Positions 44,301 through 52,950 of a stretch of DNA of 64,000 bases are shown one piece after another. Every line of letters starts with the position of its first letter. Within the stretch, counting starts at the first letter, position 1. The DNA is from Anditalea andensis (GTDB lineage: Bacteria > Bacteroidota > Bacteroidia > Cytophagales > Cyclobacteriaceae): assembly GCF_000714815.1 (NCBI RefSeq), contig NZ_JMIH01000034.1, positions 155,372 through 219,371 on the forward strand, given 5' to 3'. The position numbers and the translations under genes are program-made. The notes beneath the pieces were generated by a model. The model saw only the letters and a list, made by a program, of their open reading frames with translations. It was not told where the DNA came from and searched no databases.

Positions 44301-47226
44301 CCATCCGGTGGTGGGAAATCCTATTCCTGACAAAACCTTTGATGCCATAGGGATAGTGGACAGGTTCAATGCGACGGCACAACTTAATCCCAGATTCCAG
44401 GAAGATATTATCCTGGACAATGCAGCCGGAAGCATAGCATTTTCTGAGGGCAGACTGAACTTTGGTCTGACTGCTTCCGGAGAGGTTTCACCGCCTTTAT
44501 CATATTCATTTATGATCAATCAGCCTGCAGCTACACTGAATTTATCGGCTGAAGGTCCTTTTGAACTTTCTATAGATGGAGAAAGTTTTGCAAAAACCGT
44601 ATCACTTGACGATCTGGGCATAGCCACTCAGGAAGTCTTGGTGAGGTTTGTTCCAACTGCATTTGCAAATGGTATCAGGAATGGATTTATCCTGCATAGC
44701 GGGGGGCAGATTTACCGATCTATCGTGCAGCTACACGGTATAGAATCTGGAAACACCACCGCCATCCCGTATGCTCAAAACTTCAACACCCCTGATGTCT
44801 TTACAGCCGGTGGTTGGTCAGATTACAATGTGAGGGGTGCTCAGGGATGGCAGATAACTGCGGACGGCACTGGTGTGAACAATACTGGAAGGGCAGCCCA
44901 AATGAACGGATTTTCAAATGGTGCGCAGGAGAATGAGAACTGGATGATCTCTCCCCTATTCAATTTGGATTCGGACAAATTCCCAGTTCTTAGTTTCTAC
45001 TCCAGGTCATTCTTTTCAGGCCCTAGACTTCAGCTTAAAGCCTCTGCCAATTATGACGGATTCAGCGATCCTACCCTACCCCAATTCACCTGGATAGATC
45101 TGGAAGACAAATTTGCGGTTTCTACCGGAAGCTTTGTATTAGCGGACAATATCGATTTATCCGATTTTAACCACGGACAGCTTCATCTGGCCTTTGTTTA
45201 CCTTTCCGATCAGGAAGTGGGCGCAGCTGAATGGAGGGTAGATGATTTCAATATTCGACTTCAGGATGAACAGCCACGTAATCTTCTATTGGATATAGGA
45301 CCATTGAGCAATATGCACTTTGGAATTGTAACCCCTGGGGAAATATCGGAAGCCAAATCCTTTAATTTTACTGCTACGGGACTTGCTGATCAGGTGACCC
45401 TTTCTATTGCAGCACCTTTTCTCATTTCTAAAAACGGTACTGATTTCAGTTCAGAAATCAGCTTTCTTCCAGGCGAGCCATTCAGATCTGCTGTTCAGGT
45501 AAAATATGCACCTGTAAGTATAGGGGTAGATGTGGCTTCGGTACAGCTTACCTCCGGTGGGATAACGAGCAACTATGGCAGGTTTACAGGATCAACCAAA
45601 GGGAAAGAAAATACATTTGATGTCGTTTCTTGGAACATCGAATGGTTTGGTTCCTCCACTTCTTTTCAGGGACCATCCAATGTAAACCTGCAGCTGCAAA
45701 ATGTAAAGACCATCATTGAAGACCTGGATGCTGATGTATATGCTTTCCAGGAGATCACTGATCTTGATAAATTTTATGAGTTGGCAGAAGCTTTGCCGGA
45801 GTACAGAGGATTTCATTCTTCAGCAGTTTCACAGGTAGGAGATTTTTCCGAAGCTCAGAAACTGACCTACCTTTACAAGACCACCACGGTAGATTCTATT
45901 AGCTCCCGAGTATTGTTACAGGGTGTGGATGTAAATTTACTGACCGGTTATCCATCCACCCGGGACAGGTTTTGGGCTAGCGGTAGGTTGCCATTCCTGT
46001 TTGACATCAAGACAAAGATCAATGGTGTAGCCGAAAACATCACCTTGGTGAATGTCCATACCCGGTCAAATGGCGGCGGTGAAAGTGCGGCAAACCCACG
46101 GTATGCCATGCGTAAATATGATGTGAATGTAATGAAGGATTCCCTTGATCTATATTACAGCAATGTACCGCTGATTATATTGGGAGACTTTAATGATGAT
46201 CTGGATGAAACTGTAGCCGACCAGTCAGCTGCCACGGTAAATACCAGCAAGACCTCCTTTATAGATTACATCAATGACTCGCTAAACTACACCCCTGCTA
46301 CGATCAGTCTAAGTAATGCAGGTTTGAGAACTTTTATTGCTTTTGAAAATGTGATAGACCACATGATCATTTCCAATGAGATAAAGGACAAGTGGCTGCC
46401 GGGCTCAGAAAGGGTGGTCATCCCATTTGATCTGGTGCAGAACTATGCGAATACTACCTCTGACCACCTGCCTATCAAAGTACGATTTGAACTGAAGTGC
46501 CACTTGGAAGCAGGCGTGATCATCGGCAACGATGAAGTGTGTGCCGGAGCCAATGAAGTACAACTGACCATGGTAGGGGGCCTGTTTGATAGTATAGGCG
46601 CATGGGAAAGGTCAGTAGATGGAGGTAATTCGTGGATTACCATCGGAAATTCAGAGGGCCGAGCTACGATAACTGTAGCTAATATAGCAGAAAACACCCT
46701 ATATAGGGTTGGGGTGGAGGGTTCTTCCTGCTCCGCGATTTATACTGAGCCTTTGGAGGTAAAAATAAAGACGCTAGAGGTACCTTTTATCAATTTTGAA
46801 AAAGGGAAATTGGTGACCCTAGCCGGAGATTATACCTATACATGGTATAAAGATGGCAAGCTTGTGGCTACTACTTTGGACAATGAAATCCGCATCAACG
46901 GAGCGGGAAATTACCTGGTGGAAATCCGTAACGAGGAGGGCTGTGCAGCGGTATCCCCACCGTATAAGTTCCCCCAAGTACCGCTTAAAAATAGCTATAA
47001 GATATTTCCCAACCCTTCCAGCAAAAAGGTTTTTGTCTCCATAGAAGAAAATACAGGGCTTCATAGGATAGAATTACGCAATGCTATGGGATTATTGATA
47101 AAGTCCTATACTACAGATAAAAACAAGGTGGAATTTGATGTATCCTCATTATATCAGGGAGTCTACCTGATCATGATCACAGATAATTTTGGAAACCACA
47201 CGGTAGAAAGATTGTTGGTAAAATAA
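41356..47226 (+). CDS. Large secreted multidomain protein with endonuclease/exonuclease/phosphatase domain and T9SS sorting signal
   Basis: 1956 residues with a signal peptide (FLIGFLMLYLASATAWAQ). The order is: an adhesion-like domain (about 30-178), a chitobiase/HEX C-terminal-like domain (about 186-266, SARIYYTLDGTDPTTES), a second module, and a repeat of the first domain (about 452-598, again FPIDGKGLMLRG and RKAFTGGADRQV). Next come a Big_5-like domain (about 600-710), an OB-fold-like domain (about 820-960), a choice-of-anchor domain (about 1135-1300) and an EEP domain (about 1415-1705: DVVSWNIEWFG, FQEITD, ILGDFNDD, SDHLPIKV). It ends with a T9SS type A domain (about 1878-1956, KIFPNPSSKKVFV). 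It is probably exported by the type IX system to the surface and may hydrolyse nucleic acid or phosphoesters; the substrate is unknown. Confidence 0.9.
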   Translation: MKHTLPKFLIGFLMLYLASATAWAQQSTPYAFIETFENLGLTGNQYRDGTFVGNNGITWTYTHVSGEQAFPIDGAGMLLRRSGDNSHIKSELITGGISNFQVLMRKAFTGAGDRQIGLFINDRLIAESIVFGGLSGGSDDIFAFAVDNIDVAGDFTLEIRHLSGGTANRQLVIDDIRWNSFDGPAMERVAAPQFSPQGGSYTSTQNINIATSTESARIYYTLDGTDPTTESNLYTYPLPVATTTVLKAIASKDGMADSEVSEAEYVIHTANSPAAGIPYQQHFSLFSNFTTDVTAFGESLEWTFSGNILSYGGDFGTGTPAGLRGNGVVGYQHTGSSGIFTSTLVVSNTTAVTIQDLEISYRGLTERLNQTRFPAFTVTVNGYVVPELGYSTQEGSARTVSHTIQGINILPGQEVEISWSSDRGLSTTGGSRQIGLTEVSVIPVISEAPVLNVEDFNNISLGTGYTNGSFVGNSDIIWNYVASRNEGDFPIDGKGLMLRGASYESKITSSAIPGGIGSFSMDLRKAFTGGADRQVALLINGEEIARSEIFGGFSGADATIRTFEVNDIHLGGDIVIEIRNLTEGQITIDNITWTPFEDNFPPVISSLSPANGDQEIDSNADLSITFDERIIKGQGNIILYDTNGSPVQTIAISSELVSIDGHTASIALSELAQASTFYVLIDAGAFEDRFGNPSGGIESPEQWVFTTFDPNAPLITVNREALDNFGRISSGQASASQTFALTLTNVSAPISVSAPINFEVGIDGIFSNELILDPAESGTSETHVQVRFTPNSGTNQSIEGDLIISSDGAVSRSVRLIGDEIGNQITIAAARLLPNGTEVFVEGIVVAGSTLNPDNRWIQDATGGIMLRAFSNTLENGVERSADLNVGDSVRISGTLATFNQNIQISAGAIGMERLAANTLLPEPLTISIADISNPAVQGRLVRVDGLSLSDPRILFEGAGALGSYTITGQSGSRILRIPTADHPVVGNPIPDKTFDAIGIVDRFNATAQLNPRFQEDIILDNAAGSIAFSEGRLNFGLTASGEVSPPLSYSFMINQPAATLNLSAEGPFELSIDGESFAKTVSLDDLGIATQEVLVRFVPTAFANGIRNGFILHSGGQIYRSIVQLHGIESGNTTAIPYAQNFNTPDVFTAGGWSDYNVRGAQGWQITADGTGVNNTGRAAQMNGFSNGAQENENWMISPLFNLDSDKFPVLSFYSRSFFSGPRLQLKASANYDGFSDPTLPQFTWIDLEDKFAVSTGSFVLADNIDLSDFNHGQLHLAFVYLSDQEVGAAEWRVDDFNIRLQDEQPRNLLLDIGPLSNMHFGIVTPGEISEAKSFNFTATGLADQVTLSIAAPFLISKNGTDFSSEISFLPGEPFRSAVQVKYAPVSIGVDVASVQLTSGGITSNYGRFTGSTKGKENTFDVVSWNIEWFGSSTSFQGPSNVNLQLQNVKTIIEDLDADVYAFQEITDLDKFYELAEALPEYRGFHSSAVSQVGDFSEAQKLTYLYKTTTVDSISSRVLLQGVDVNLLTGYPSTRDRFWASGRLPFLFDIKTKINGVAENITLVNVHTRSNGGGESAANPRYAMRKYDVNVMKDSLDLYYSNVPLIILGDFNDDLDETVADQSAATVNTSKTSFIDYINDSLNYTPATISLSNAGLRTFIAFENVIDHMIISNEIKDKWLPGSERVVIPFDLVQNYANTTSDHLPIKVRFELKCHLEAGVIIGNDEVCAGANEVQLTMVGGLFDSIGAWERSVDGGNSWITIGNSEGRATITVANIAENTLYRVGVEGSSCSAIYTEPLEVKIKTLEVPFINFEKGKLVTLAGDYTYTWYKDGKLVATTLDNEIRINGAGNYLVEIRNEEGCAAVSPPYKFPQVPLKNSYKIFPNPSSKKVFVSIEENTGLHRIELRNAMGLLIKSYTTDKNKVEFDVSSLYQGVYLIMITDNFGNHTVERLLVK

Positions 47227-47243
47227 GCGATCATACCCTGCAT

Positions 47244-47276
47244 AAAAAAAGCCTTTCCCGTGGGAAGGCTTTTTTT
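47244..47276. terminator. Bidirectional terminator after the large secreted protein gene
   Basis: GCCTTTCCC pairs with GGGAAGGC with one bulged base, flanked by seven A on the left and seven T on the right. It lies 18 bp after the stop codon. Confidence 0.85.
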
Positions 47277-47279
47277 ATG

Positions 47280-48012
47280 GTTAATAATAGTCATTAATGA
47301 ATAGTTGGTTTTTATCGTTCAGTAACCCTGGTTTTGGTCGATTGGTATTGTCTTTACCCTCCGAGGTTTTAGTGAGAGATCGTATTGCTCCTTTTAAGGC
47401 TGATAGGAATAAATGAAAGATACAGATGATTGGATTTTATAGTCCTATTTGGGGCTTGAATGAACAGTGGCCACCTGCTGATTCATGGTACTTCAGATGG
47501 GTAGACTCATCTATCCGTACTTAAAATTGTACAATCTTTTCTTAGATTTTCGCCAAAAGTCGGAGTATCCTCGGGGAGTATACGGGGGATACATGGGGGA
47601 GCTATAGGGCATCACGCGTATAATTGGCCAGGAAATGAGCGATATTTTGAAATAATGGTATATTTCTAACGCTATTCAACTTAAAAAAATCATATTATTT
47701 ACTATAGATATATATCATGTTATGAGTAAGGCTTCGGGATTTTAATAAAAACCTTACTTATAAGCGGGAACAATAAATGGGAAAGGCTATCCTATCAAAC
47801 TATATAAAATATGAAAAGTCCTAAAGGAGCTTTTAAAAAAAACAATTTAAGGTTTGACCCTACACTTGACACTACCTTATTAATTAAGGAAGATGATGAT
47901 TTTTGTATTTAGGGATAACATGATATACATAGGAGATATTTTTGTTTTTCTAGCATATAATCCATAAGGGCATAGATTAGACTAATCAAATGATACAATA
48001 GGGCGAGATAAG
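47280..48012. other. Long intergenic region, no gene seen
   Basis: About 730 bp between the terminator of the secreted protein gene and the stop of the leftward XRE regulator. No frame resembling a known protein, no repeat family and no mobile element end was recognised. Confidence 0.45.
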
Positions 48013-48591
48013 CTATTCGATATTTTCATTAAAGTATACCACCAGCATTTTTGTCATTACATCATACTCATTTACAAGATGGTGGTCCAGTCTGCCATCA
48101 AATAGCATAGAATCGCCTGGATGTAACACTACTGTCTGATCACGGAAGACATATTTTATCGATCCTTCCAGAATGTATTTGAAAGCATAAGCCTCAGTAG
48201 TGTCAAAGTGTTTTTTTACGTAGGGCTGAATTTCCAGCAGCACCACGTCCACTGCTGAGGATTTTATTTTTTTAGATATAATCCGTTCATAATGAAAATC
48301 GGAGGCAGGTTCATTTTCAAACCCTTCATATTCCTCTTTCCGTAAAACCAATATGGGGGCATCCCGACCTTGAAGACTCATATGATTAAAAAAGAAATCC
48401 AGATCCACTTCTAAAGCTTTTATTATTTGCATCAATACCATCAAGGACGGAATGGTTTTCGAATTTTCAACCTGTGAAATCAGACCTTTTGTTACTCCGG
48501 CCCGATCTGCAATCCCCTGGATCGTTAACCCCTTTTCTTTCCTGATACTTTTGATCTTTTGGCTTATTTGGGCCAGAATTTCATTTTCCAT
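48013..48591 (-). CDS. XRE family transcriptional regulator with cupin domain
   Basis: 192 residues. The N-terminal HTH_3 domain (about 10-65) reads KIKSIRKEKGLTIQGIADRAGVTKGLISQVENSKTIPSL, a textbook helix-turn-helix. A cupin_2 domain occupies about 115-185 (FKYILEGSIKYVFRDQTVVLHPGDSMLFDGRLDHHLVN). It belongs to the HTH-cupin regulators that sense small molecules. It ends 172 bp before the phospholipase C gene on the same strand; a role in controlling that locus is possible but not shown. Confidence 0.92.
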   Translation of the reverse strand: MENEILAQISQKIKSIRKEKGLTIQGIADRAGVTKGLISQVENSKTIPSLMVLMQIIKALEVDLDFFFNHMSLQGRDAPILVLRKEEYEGFENEPASDFHYERIISKKIKSSAVDVVLLEIQPYVKKHFDTTEAYAFKYILEGSIKYVFRDQTVVLHPGDSMLFDGRLDHHLVNEYDVMTKMLVVYFNENIE

Positions 48592-48762
48592 ACCGAAAAA
48601 TACTAGGTTATATAGGAATAGCCAATCTCTCAGATTATTTTTTCACAAACTACCTGGTTAGCTTCACCTATAGTAAACTGTTTACCCGATTATATCTACC
48701 CCATCATAGAAATAAAAATTGGAGGTCTACTTTCTATTACGGCATATGGCAATCAAAGCATT

Positions 48763-51312
48763 TTAAATGAGATAAGGACTGGTATGGGGAGGGACATTAC
48801 CCATCTGTGGATCCGTCTTGGAATCCAATCCGGTCTCTATCCTTCCGGCCATTTTTCTTTCAAAAATTGGGCTGCCTTCTATTAGTAGTACATAATCATA
48901 CCAACCATAACTTTTAGATGTATTTAAACCTATAGTCAATTCTGAACCTGGTTCAACCGAATATTCAGTTTTTGCTTTTCCATAAGCCTGATCTTCCAGA
49001 ATGATTTTCAATATTTTATGCACTTCCAAATTTCTTATATGAAGCAGCAGTTTAGGTTTTTTAGGCTTTGCCACATCGTAGCTTGTGGACAGCTCTACAT
49101 TGGCTTCATCTACATTTCCTTTATAACCTCTATAATATCCATTTGGTCCATAGGCATCCAGTTGGTAATATCCGTTTTCAAAGTTTGAGAGTGGCCAATG
49201 ATAGTCCAAAGTTTTTCCAGCTTCCACTGCAAAGGACCATACCTTCATCGGCAACCATGTATCTTTCTCCCTGTATTTAGAGGAGGAATATATCTGAAAA
49301 GGGACACCGGATGTTTTTTCTCCAAAAGTTTTGGTACTGTTCTGAAAGGTAATCACCAAAGCTTGCTGTTCCTTACTGAGATTACCATTAAGGTTGAAAT
49401 CATAGGGCAAGGCATTAGAGTTTCTAATTCCTGCTTCTTGCCTTGGAAGGATTTGAGCAGTTTTTCCTTTTTGGATGGCAGCTTCAATTTCTGTTTTTTT
49501 CAAAGGTCCAAAATTGTCTGGTAGGTTCTTGAATTTAGACTGGTGTAAATTTTTTATTAGTTCTTTTTGAGCAACTTGCTCTGGAAAGCTTACATGTTTT
49601 TCATTGGTTGGCCTGAATGCTGAGGTTAAATTGCCGCAAATGGATCTTCTCCAACTACTGATATTCGTTTCTATAATATCTTTTCCAGTTTTGTGTTTTA
49701 AAAATTTTTCCAGAAACATGAGTGAAGAAGTAAGGTCACAAACTTCTGAGTTTACCCAGCCACCACGTGTCCAGGGTGAAGCTATAATCAAGGGAACGCG
49801 ATATCCCAAACCTATTGGACTCTCACGGGCATTTTTTTCTACCATTCCAGGCTTGGACAATTCTTCTTCCATGGTAACAAATTCTTCATGGGTCTGAATA
49901 CCGGAAGTTACCTTACCTGTAGAATTATCTGTGGGATGAGGTGCTACAAAAGGTGGAATATGATCAAAATACCCATCATTTTCATCATAATTTAAGATAA
50001 ATATAGTTTTCTTCCATATTTCAGGATTTTCGGTAAGGATATTCATAACTTCTGAAACATACCAAGCTCCGTACCATGGCGCAGATGGATGATCCGAAAA
50101 TTTTTGAGGAGGAACCAGCCATGATACCGTGGGAAGATTGTCTTCTTTGACCGCCTTTCTGAATTCATGCAAAATGTCTCCTTTGGGTATTTTGGTTTTA
50201 AAGTTTTTGCCGGCTTTTTCATAATCCATCCATTCAGTGGTATGATAGTCCGGATCTACATCATTTATAGTAAAAGCTTTTGCATGAATGTTTTGCTCGA
50301 ATTCTGATAGTTTTTCAAAATTTGCGGGGCTATATTTCAACAGTGCGTCTTGGATAAAAAGAAGTTTTTCTTTTTGCTCTGCCAGTGATTTGCCAGTCGC
50401 GTTTGTTGGTTCTTTATTGTGTTTCTTTTCCAGACCCCCTATCTCGAGTAATAGTTCTTTTTCAGCTTTTTGAAGAAAAGAATAATGACTTTTCGAAAAA
50501 CGGACATTAAACTGTTTGAACCATTCAAGGTTATTGTCTGTAAAATTTGCCAGCAGCGATTCATCTTCACCTGAAAGACCGGAATCCAAGCTGATCTCAT
50601 TTTGGTATACCTTCCATGACACACCGTTTTCCTCCAGCCGTTCTGGGTAGGTTTTCCAGTCTACTTCTCTATTATAGGTAGCTTCTGAATTTCTTACTAC
50701 CGAATATCCTGTTTTCGGATCACGGCTTTTGCCCGTCCAAAAATACATTCTGTTCGTTGTGGTCCCTGTAAGAGCTGAACAAAAATGCTGGTCACATATC
50801 GTAAATGCATCTGCTAATGCGTAATAAAATGGGATATCCTGTCTATTATAAAAGCCCATCGTGAGGGGAATATGACTGAACTCACTGCTACCTGGTCTTT
50901 TGGATTCAATCCACTGGTCATACTTGCCATTATTTCTTGCATCCACTTGGTTTTCCCATGAATGAGGGATATCATTCATCCAGGTAGCTTTGGTATTGTG
51001 TATATCCAGATGGAAGGGTTTGTAGGTGTTCAACTGATCATCCTGCTGAAGCCATACCGGAACTCCATTGGCCAGCTTTATAGCCCGGGGATCATTAAAC
51101 CCCCTTACTCCCTGCAAGGAACCAAAAGCATGGTCAAAAGACCTGTTTTCCTGCATTAAAAAAACCACATGTTCCGCATCCAAATAGCTCGTGCCTAAAT
51201 CAGGATTGATCGCCATGGCTTTTTGAATGGCTGGGGGAATGCCACCCCATAAGGCCATACTTCCAGATAATATAGCTGCCTGTTTAAGAAAATCCCTTCT
51301 GTTATTGTTCAT
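48763..51312 (-). CDS. Phosphocholine-specific phospholipase C, Tat-exported
   Basis: 849 residues. The N-terminus NNNRRDFLKQAAILSGSMALWGG is a Tat signal. The phosphoesterase domain (about 45-500) carries VVFLMQENRSFDHAFGSLQGVRGF with the metal-binding Glu-Asn, LTGTTTNRMYFWTG, FILNYDENDGYFDH and GYRVPLIIASPWTRGGWV. Two C-terminal DUF756 beta domains (about 620-730 and 740-830) complete the PLC layout. Its reaction is hydrolysis of phosphatidylcholine or sphingomyelin to phosphocholine and a lipid. It is the third gene of a leftward susC-susD-plc set, 53 bp after the SusD gene. Confidence 0.93.
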   Translation of the reverse strand: MNNNRRDFLKQAAILSGSMALWGGIPPAIQKAMAINPDLGTSYLDAEHVVFLMQENRSFDHAFGSLQGVRGFNDPRAIKLANGVPVWLQQDDQLNTYKPFHLDIHNTKATWMNDIPHSWENQVDARNNGKYDQWIESKRPGSSEFSHIPLTMGFYNRQDIPFYYALADAFTICDQHFCSALTGTTTNRMYFWTGKSRDPKTGYSVVRNSEATYNREVDWKTYPERLEENGVSWKVYQNEISLDSGLSGEDESLLANFTDNNLEWFKQFNVRFSKSHYSFLQKAEKELLLEIGGLEKKHNKEPTNATGKSLAEQKEKLLFIQDALLKYSPANFEKLSEFEQNIHAKAFTINDVDPDYHTTEWMDYEKAGKNFKTKIPKGDILHEFRKAVKEDNLPTVSWLVPPQKFSDHPSAPWYGAWYVSEVMNILTENPEIWKKTIFILNYDENDGYFDHIPPFVAPHPTDNSTGKVTSGIQTHEEFVTMEEELSKPGMVEKNARESPIGLGYRVPLIIASPWTRGGWVNSEVCDLTSSLMFLEKFLKHKTGKDIIETNISSWRRSICGNLTSAFRPTNEKHVSFPEQVAQKELIKNLHQSKFKNLPDNFGPLKKTEIEAAIQKGKTAQILPRQEAGIRNSNALPYDFNLNGNLSKEQQALVITFQNSTKTFGEKTSGVPFQIYSSSKYREKDTWLPMKVWSFAVEAGKTLDYHWPLSNFENGYYQLDAYGPNGYYRGYKGNVDEANVELSTSYDVAKPKKPKLLLHIRNLEVHKILKIILEDQAYGKAKTEYSVEPGSELTIGLNTSKSYGWYDYVLLIEGSPIFERKMAGRIETGLDSKTDPQMGNVPPHTSPYLI

Positions 51313-51365
51313 GATGATTGTTTAATCCCTACTCAGGAGATATTATTTATAAGAAAATGGACAGG

Positions 51366-52922
51366 TTATTTCGGCATGTCCCACCATACACGGGTGGTTA
51401 TTCTATCATCACCTTGTCTTGAAATTGCTGCCCTGTAGTTTTCCTCATTCAATGCCTGAACAGTAGAGGGGTACATAAACCTTCTGGGAACCATACTTTC
51501 AAATGCTGCCGGGCCGGGCTTAATTGCAGGAATCGCAGTCCGTCTCCAGTCAAACCAGTTTTCCAATCCTGAAAAATAAAGCGCAATCCATTTCTGATTT
51601 CCTATTTTGTATAATTTATCTGCCTTGGAACCCGTATAAGCTACTTTATCCTGTCCAAAATACCCATCATCTACCTTTAGCCTGGCGGCAATTTGAGGTA
51701 GATTTATAGCATTATATCTGGAGGCATAATAGTCAAATGAGGCATGGATACCGTTCAGGTAATACGTTTCTGCTGTACCTATAGAAATAAATCCCTTTTC
51801 CCTGGCTTCTGCAAGCAGGAATTGCAATTCTGAATAGCTCATAAGGATAGACTGATAGCCTACCGGGTTGGCTAAAGGGGTACATGCGGCACATGACCAT
51901 AGGAATCCCACCCTGGATATATAATTGGAGCCACCTTTAGATGGGTCACCCGAAGGAGAAAACTGAAGGGCTTCTTCATCTGAAAGTCCGTTTGGAACCC
52001 CCAGATAATCGTTTAAACTACCGATGACACCTGCCCCTGACGCATTGGTAGGCTGGGCATAAGCAAAAAGTCTTGGATCATTTAGCTCCTTTAAAGTAAA
52101 TTCCAAATTTTGACTAAGGCGGTATTCGTCAAAAGATCCCGACCTTGCTGTATAAAGGTTGTGCTGGTTCGGTACATCCGGCAGGTGCTGTAAGACAGCG
52201 TGGTCTTCATTACCTGTGAAAATTGGGTATTTCTCAGGATTGGCAAGCATCTCTTCCAATTCAGCTCCAGGGTCTTTTCTCAAGGATATTCTCATCAGCG
52301 CCCTGATTCGAAGAGAGTTGGCCAATTTTCTCCAATTTTGAATATTACCATTAAACAAAATATCACCGCTAACTGACTCAGAACTGGACCCCAGCAGTTC
52401 ATTCGCTTCTTTCAGATCATTTAAAATGCCCGTGTAAATTGCTTCCTGACTGTCAAACACAGGATAGTTGATGCCTTCCTTTGCATTAATTGCTTCTGAA
52501 TAAGGAAGCTCACCATATGCATCCGTCATAAAAGCATATTGAAATGCTCGGATTACTTTCGCTATACCTACATAATTTAGCTGCCCTTGGGGCTCTGATA
52601 TTTTAATTATATTTGAAATATCTCTTTGCGCATTGTAAAAACTCTCATATGGATCACCAAACGGACCCCAATTATATCTATCCTCATTAGTAAACTGGAT
52701 CTTGGCCGTATACTGCATCACCACATTTCCAATACCCCAGGCTTGCCCCGCTACCTGATTGGCAGTGGTCCGCATCACAGTGGGCAAAAGCAAGGATGAA
52801 GGAATGGTTTCGGGTGAATTGGTATTGGTGTTTATTTCCTCAAAATCACCGGTACAGGCCGCCAGCCAAATCATTTGCAGTCCCAAAAACACAGGGAAAA
52901 ATTTATTAAATTTAATTTTCAT
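51366..52922 (-). CDS. SusD/RagB-type surface lipoprotein (SusD-like_2)
   Basis: 518 residues. The signal ends in a lipobox (LAACTGDFEEINTNTNSP), so it is a lipid-anchored outer-surface protein. The sequence fits the SusD_2 group: LLPTVMRTTANQVAG, KVIRAFQYAFMTDAYGELPYSEAI, FNGNIQNWRKLANSLRIRALMRIS and a C-terminal YFSGLENWFDWRRTAIP. SusD proteins capture ligand and close over a SusC barrel. It lies 28 bp after susC and 53 bp before the phospholipase gene. A phosphocholine-lipid product or a related polar ligand is therefore a reasonable but unproven substrate. Confidence 0.93.
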   Translation of the reverse strand: MKIKFNKFFPVFLGLQMIWLAACTGDFEEINTNTNSPETIPSSLLLPTVMRTTANQVAGQAWGIGNVVMQYTAKIQFTNEDRYNWGPFGDPYESFYNAQRDISNIIKISEPQGQLNYVGIAKVIRAFQYAFMTDAYGELPYSEAINAKEGINYPVFDSQEAIYTGILNDLKEANELLGSSSESVSGDILFNGNIQNWRKLANSLRIRALMRISLRKDPGAELEEMLANPEKYPIFTGNEDHAVLQHLPDVPNQHNLYTARSGSFDEYRLSQNLEFTLKELNDPRLFAYAQPTNASGAGVIGSLNDYLGVPNGLSDEEALQFSPSGDPSKGGSNYISRVGFLWSCAACTPLANPVGYQSILMSYSELQFLLAEAREKGFISIGTAETYYLNGIHASFDYYASRYNAINLPQIAARLKVDDGYFGQDKVAYTGSKADKLYKIGNQKWIALYFSGLENWFDWRRTAIPAIKPGPAAFESMVPRRFMYPSTVQALNEENYRAAISRQGDDRITTRVWWDMPK

Positions 52923-52950
52923 ATCTTATTTGAATCAAAATTTAAAATCA

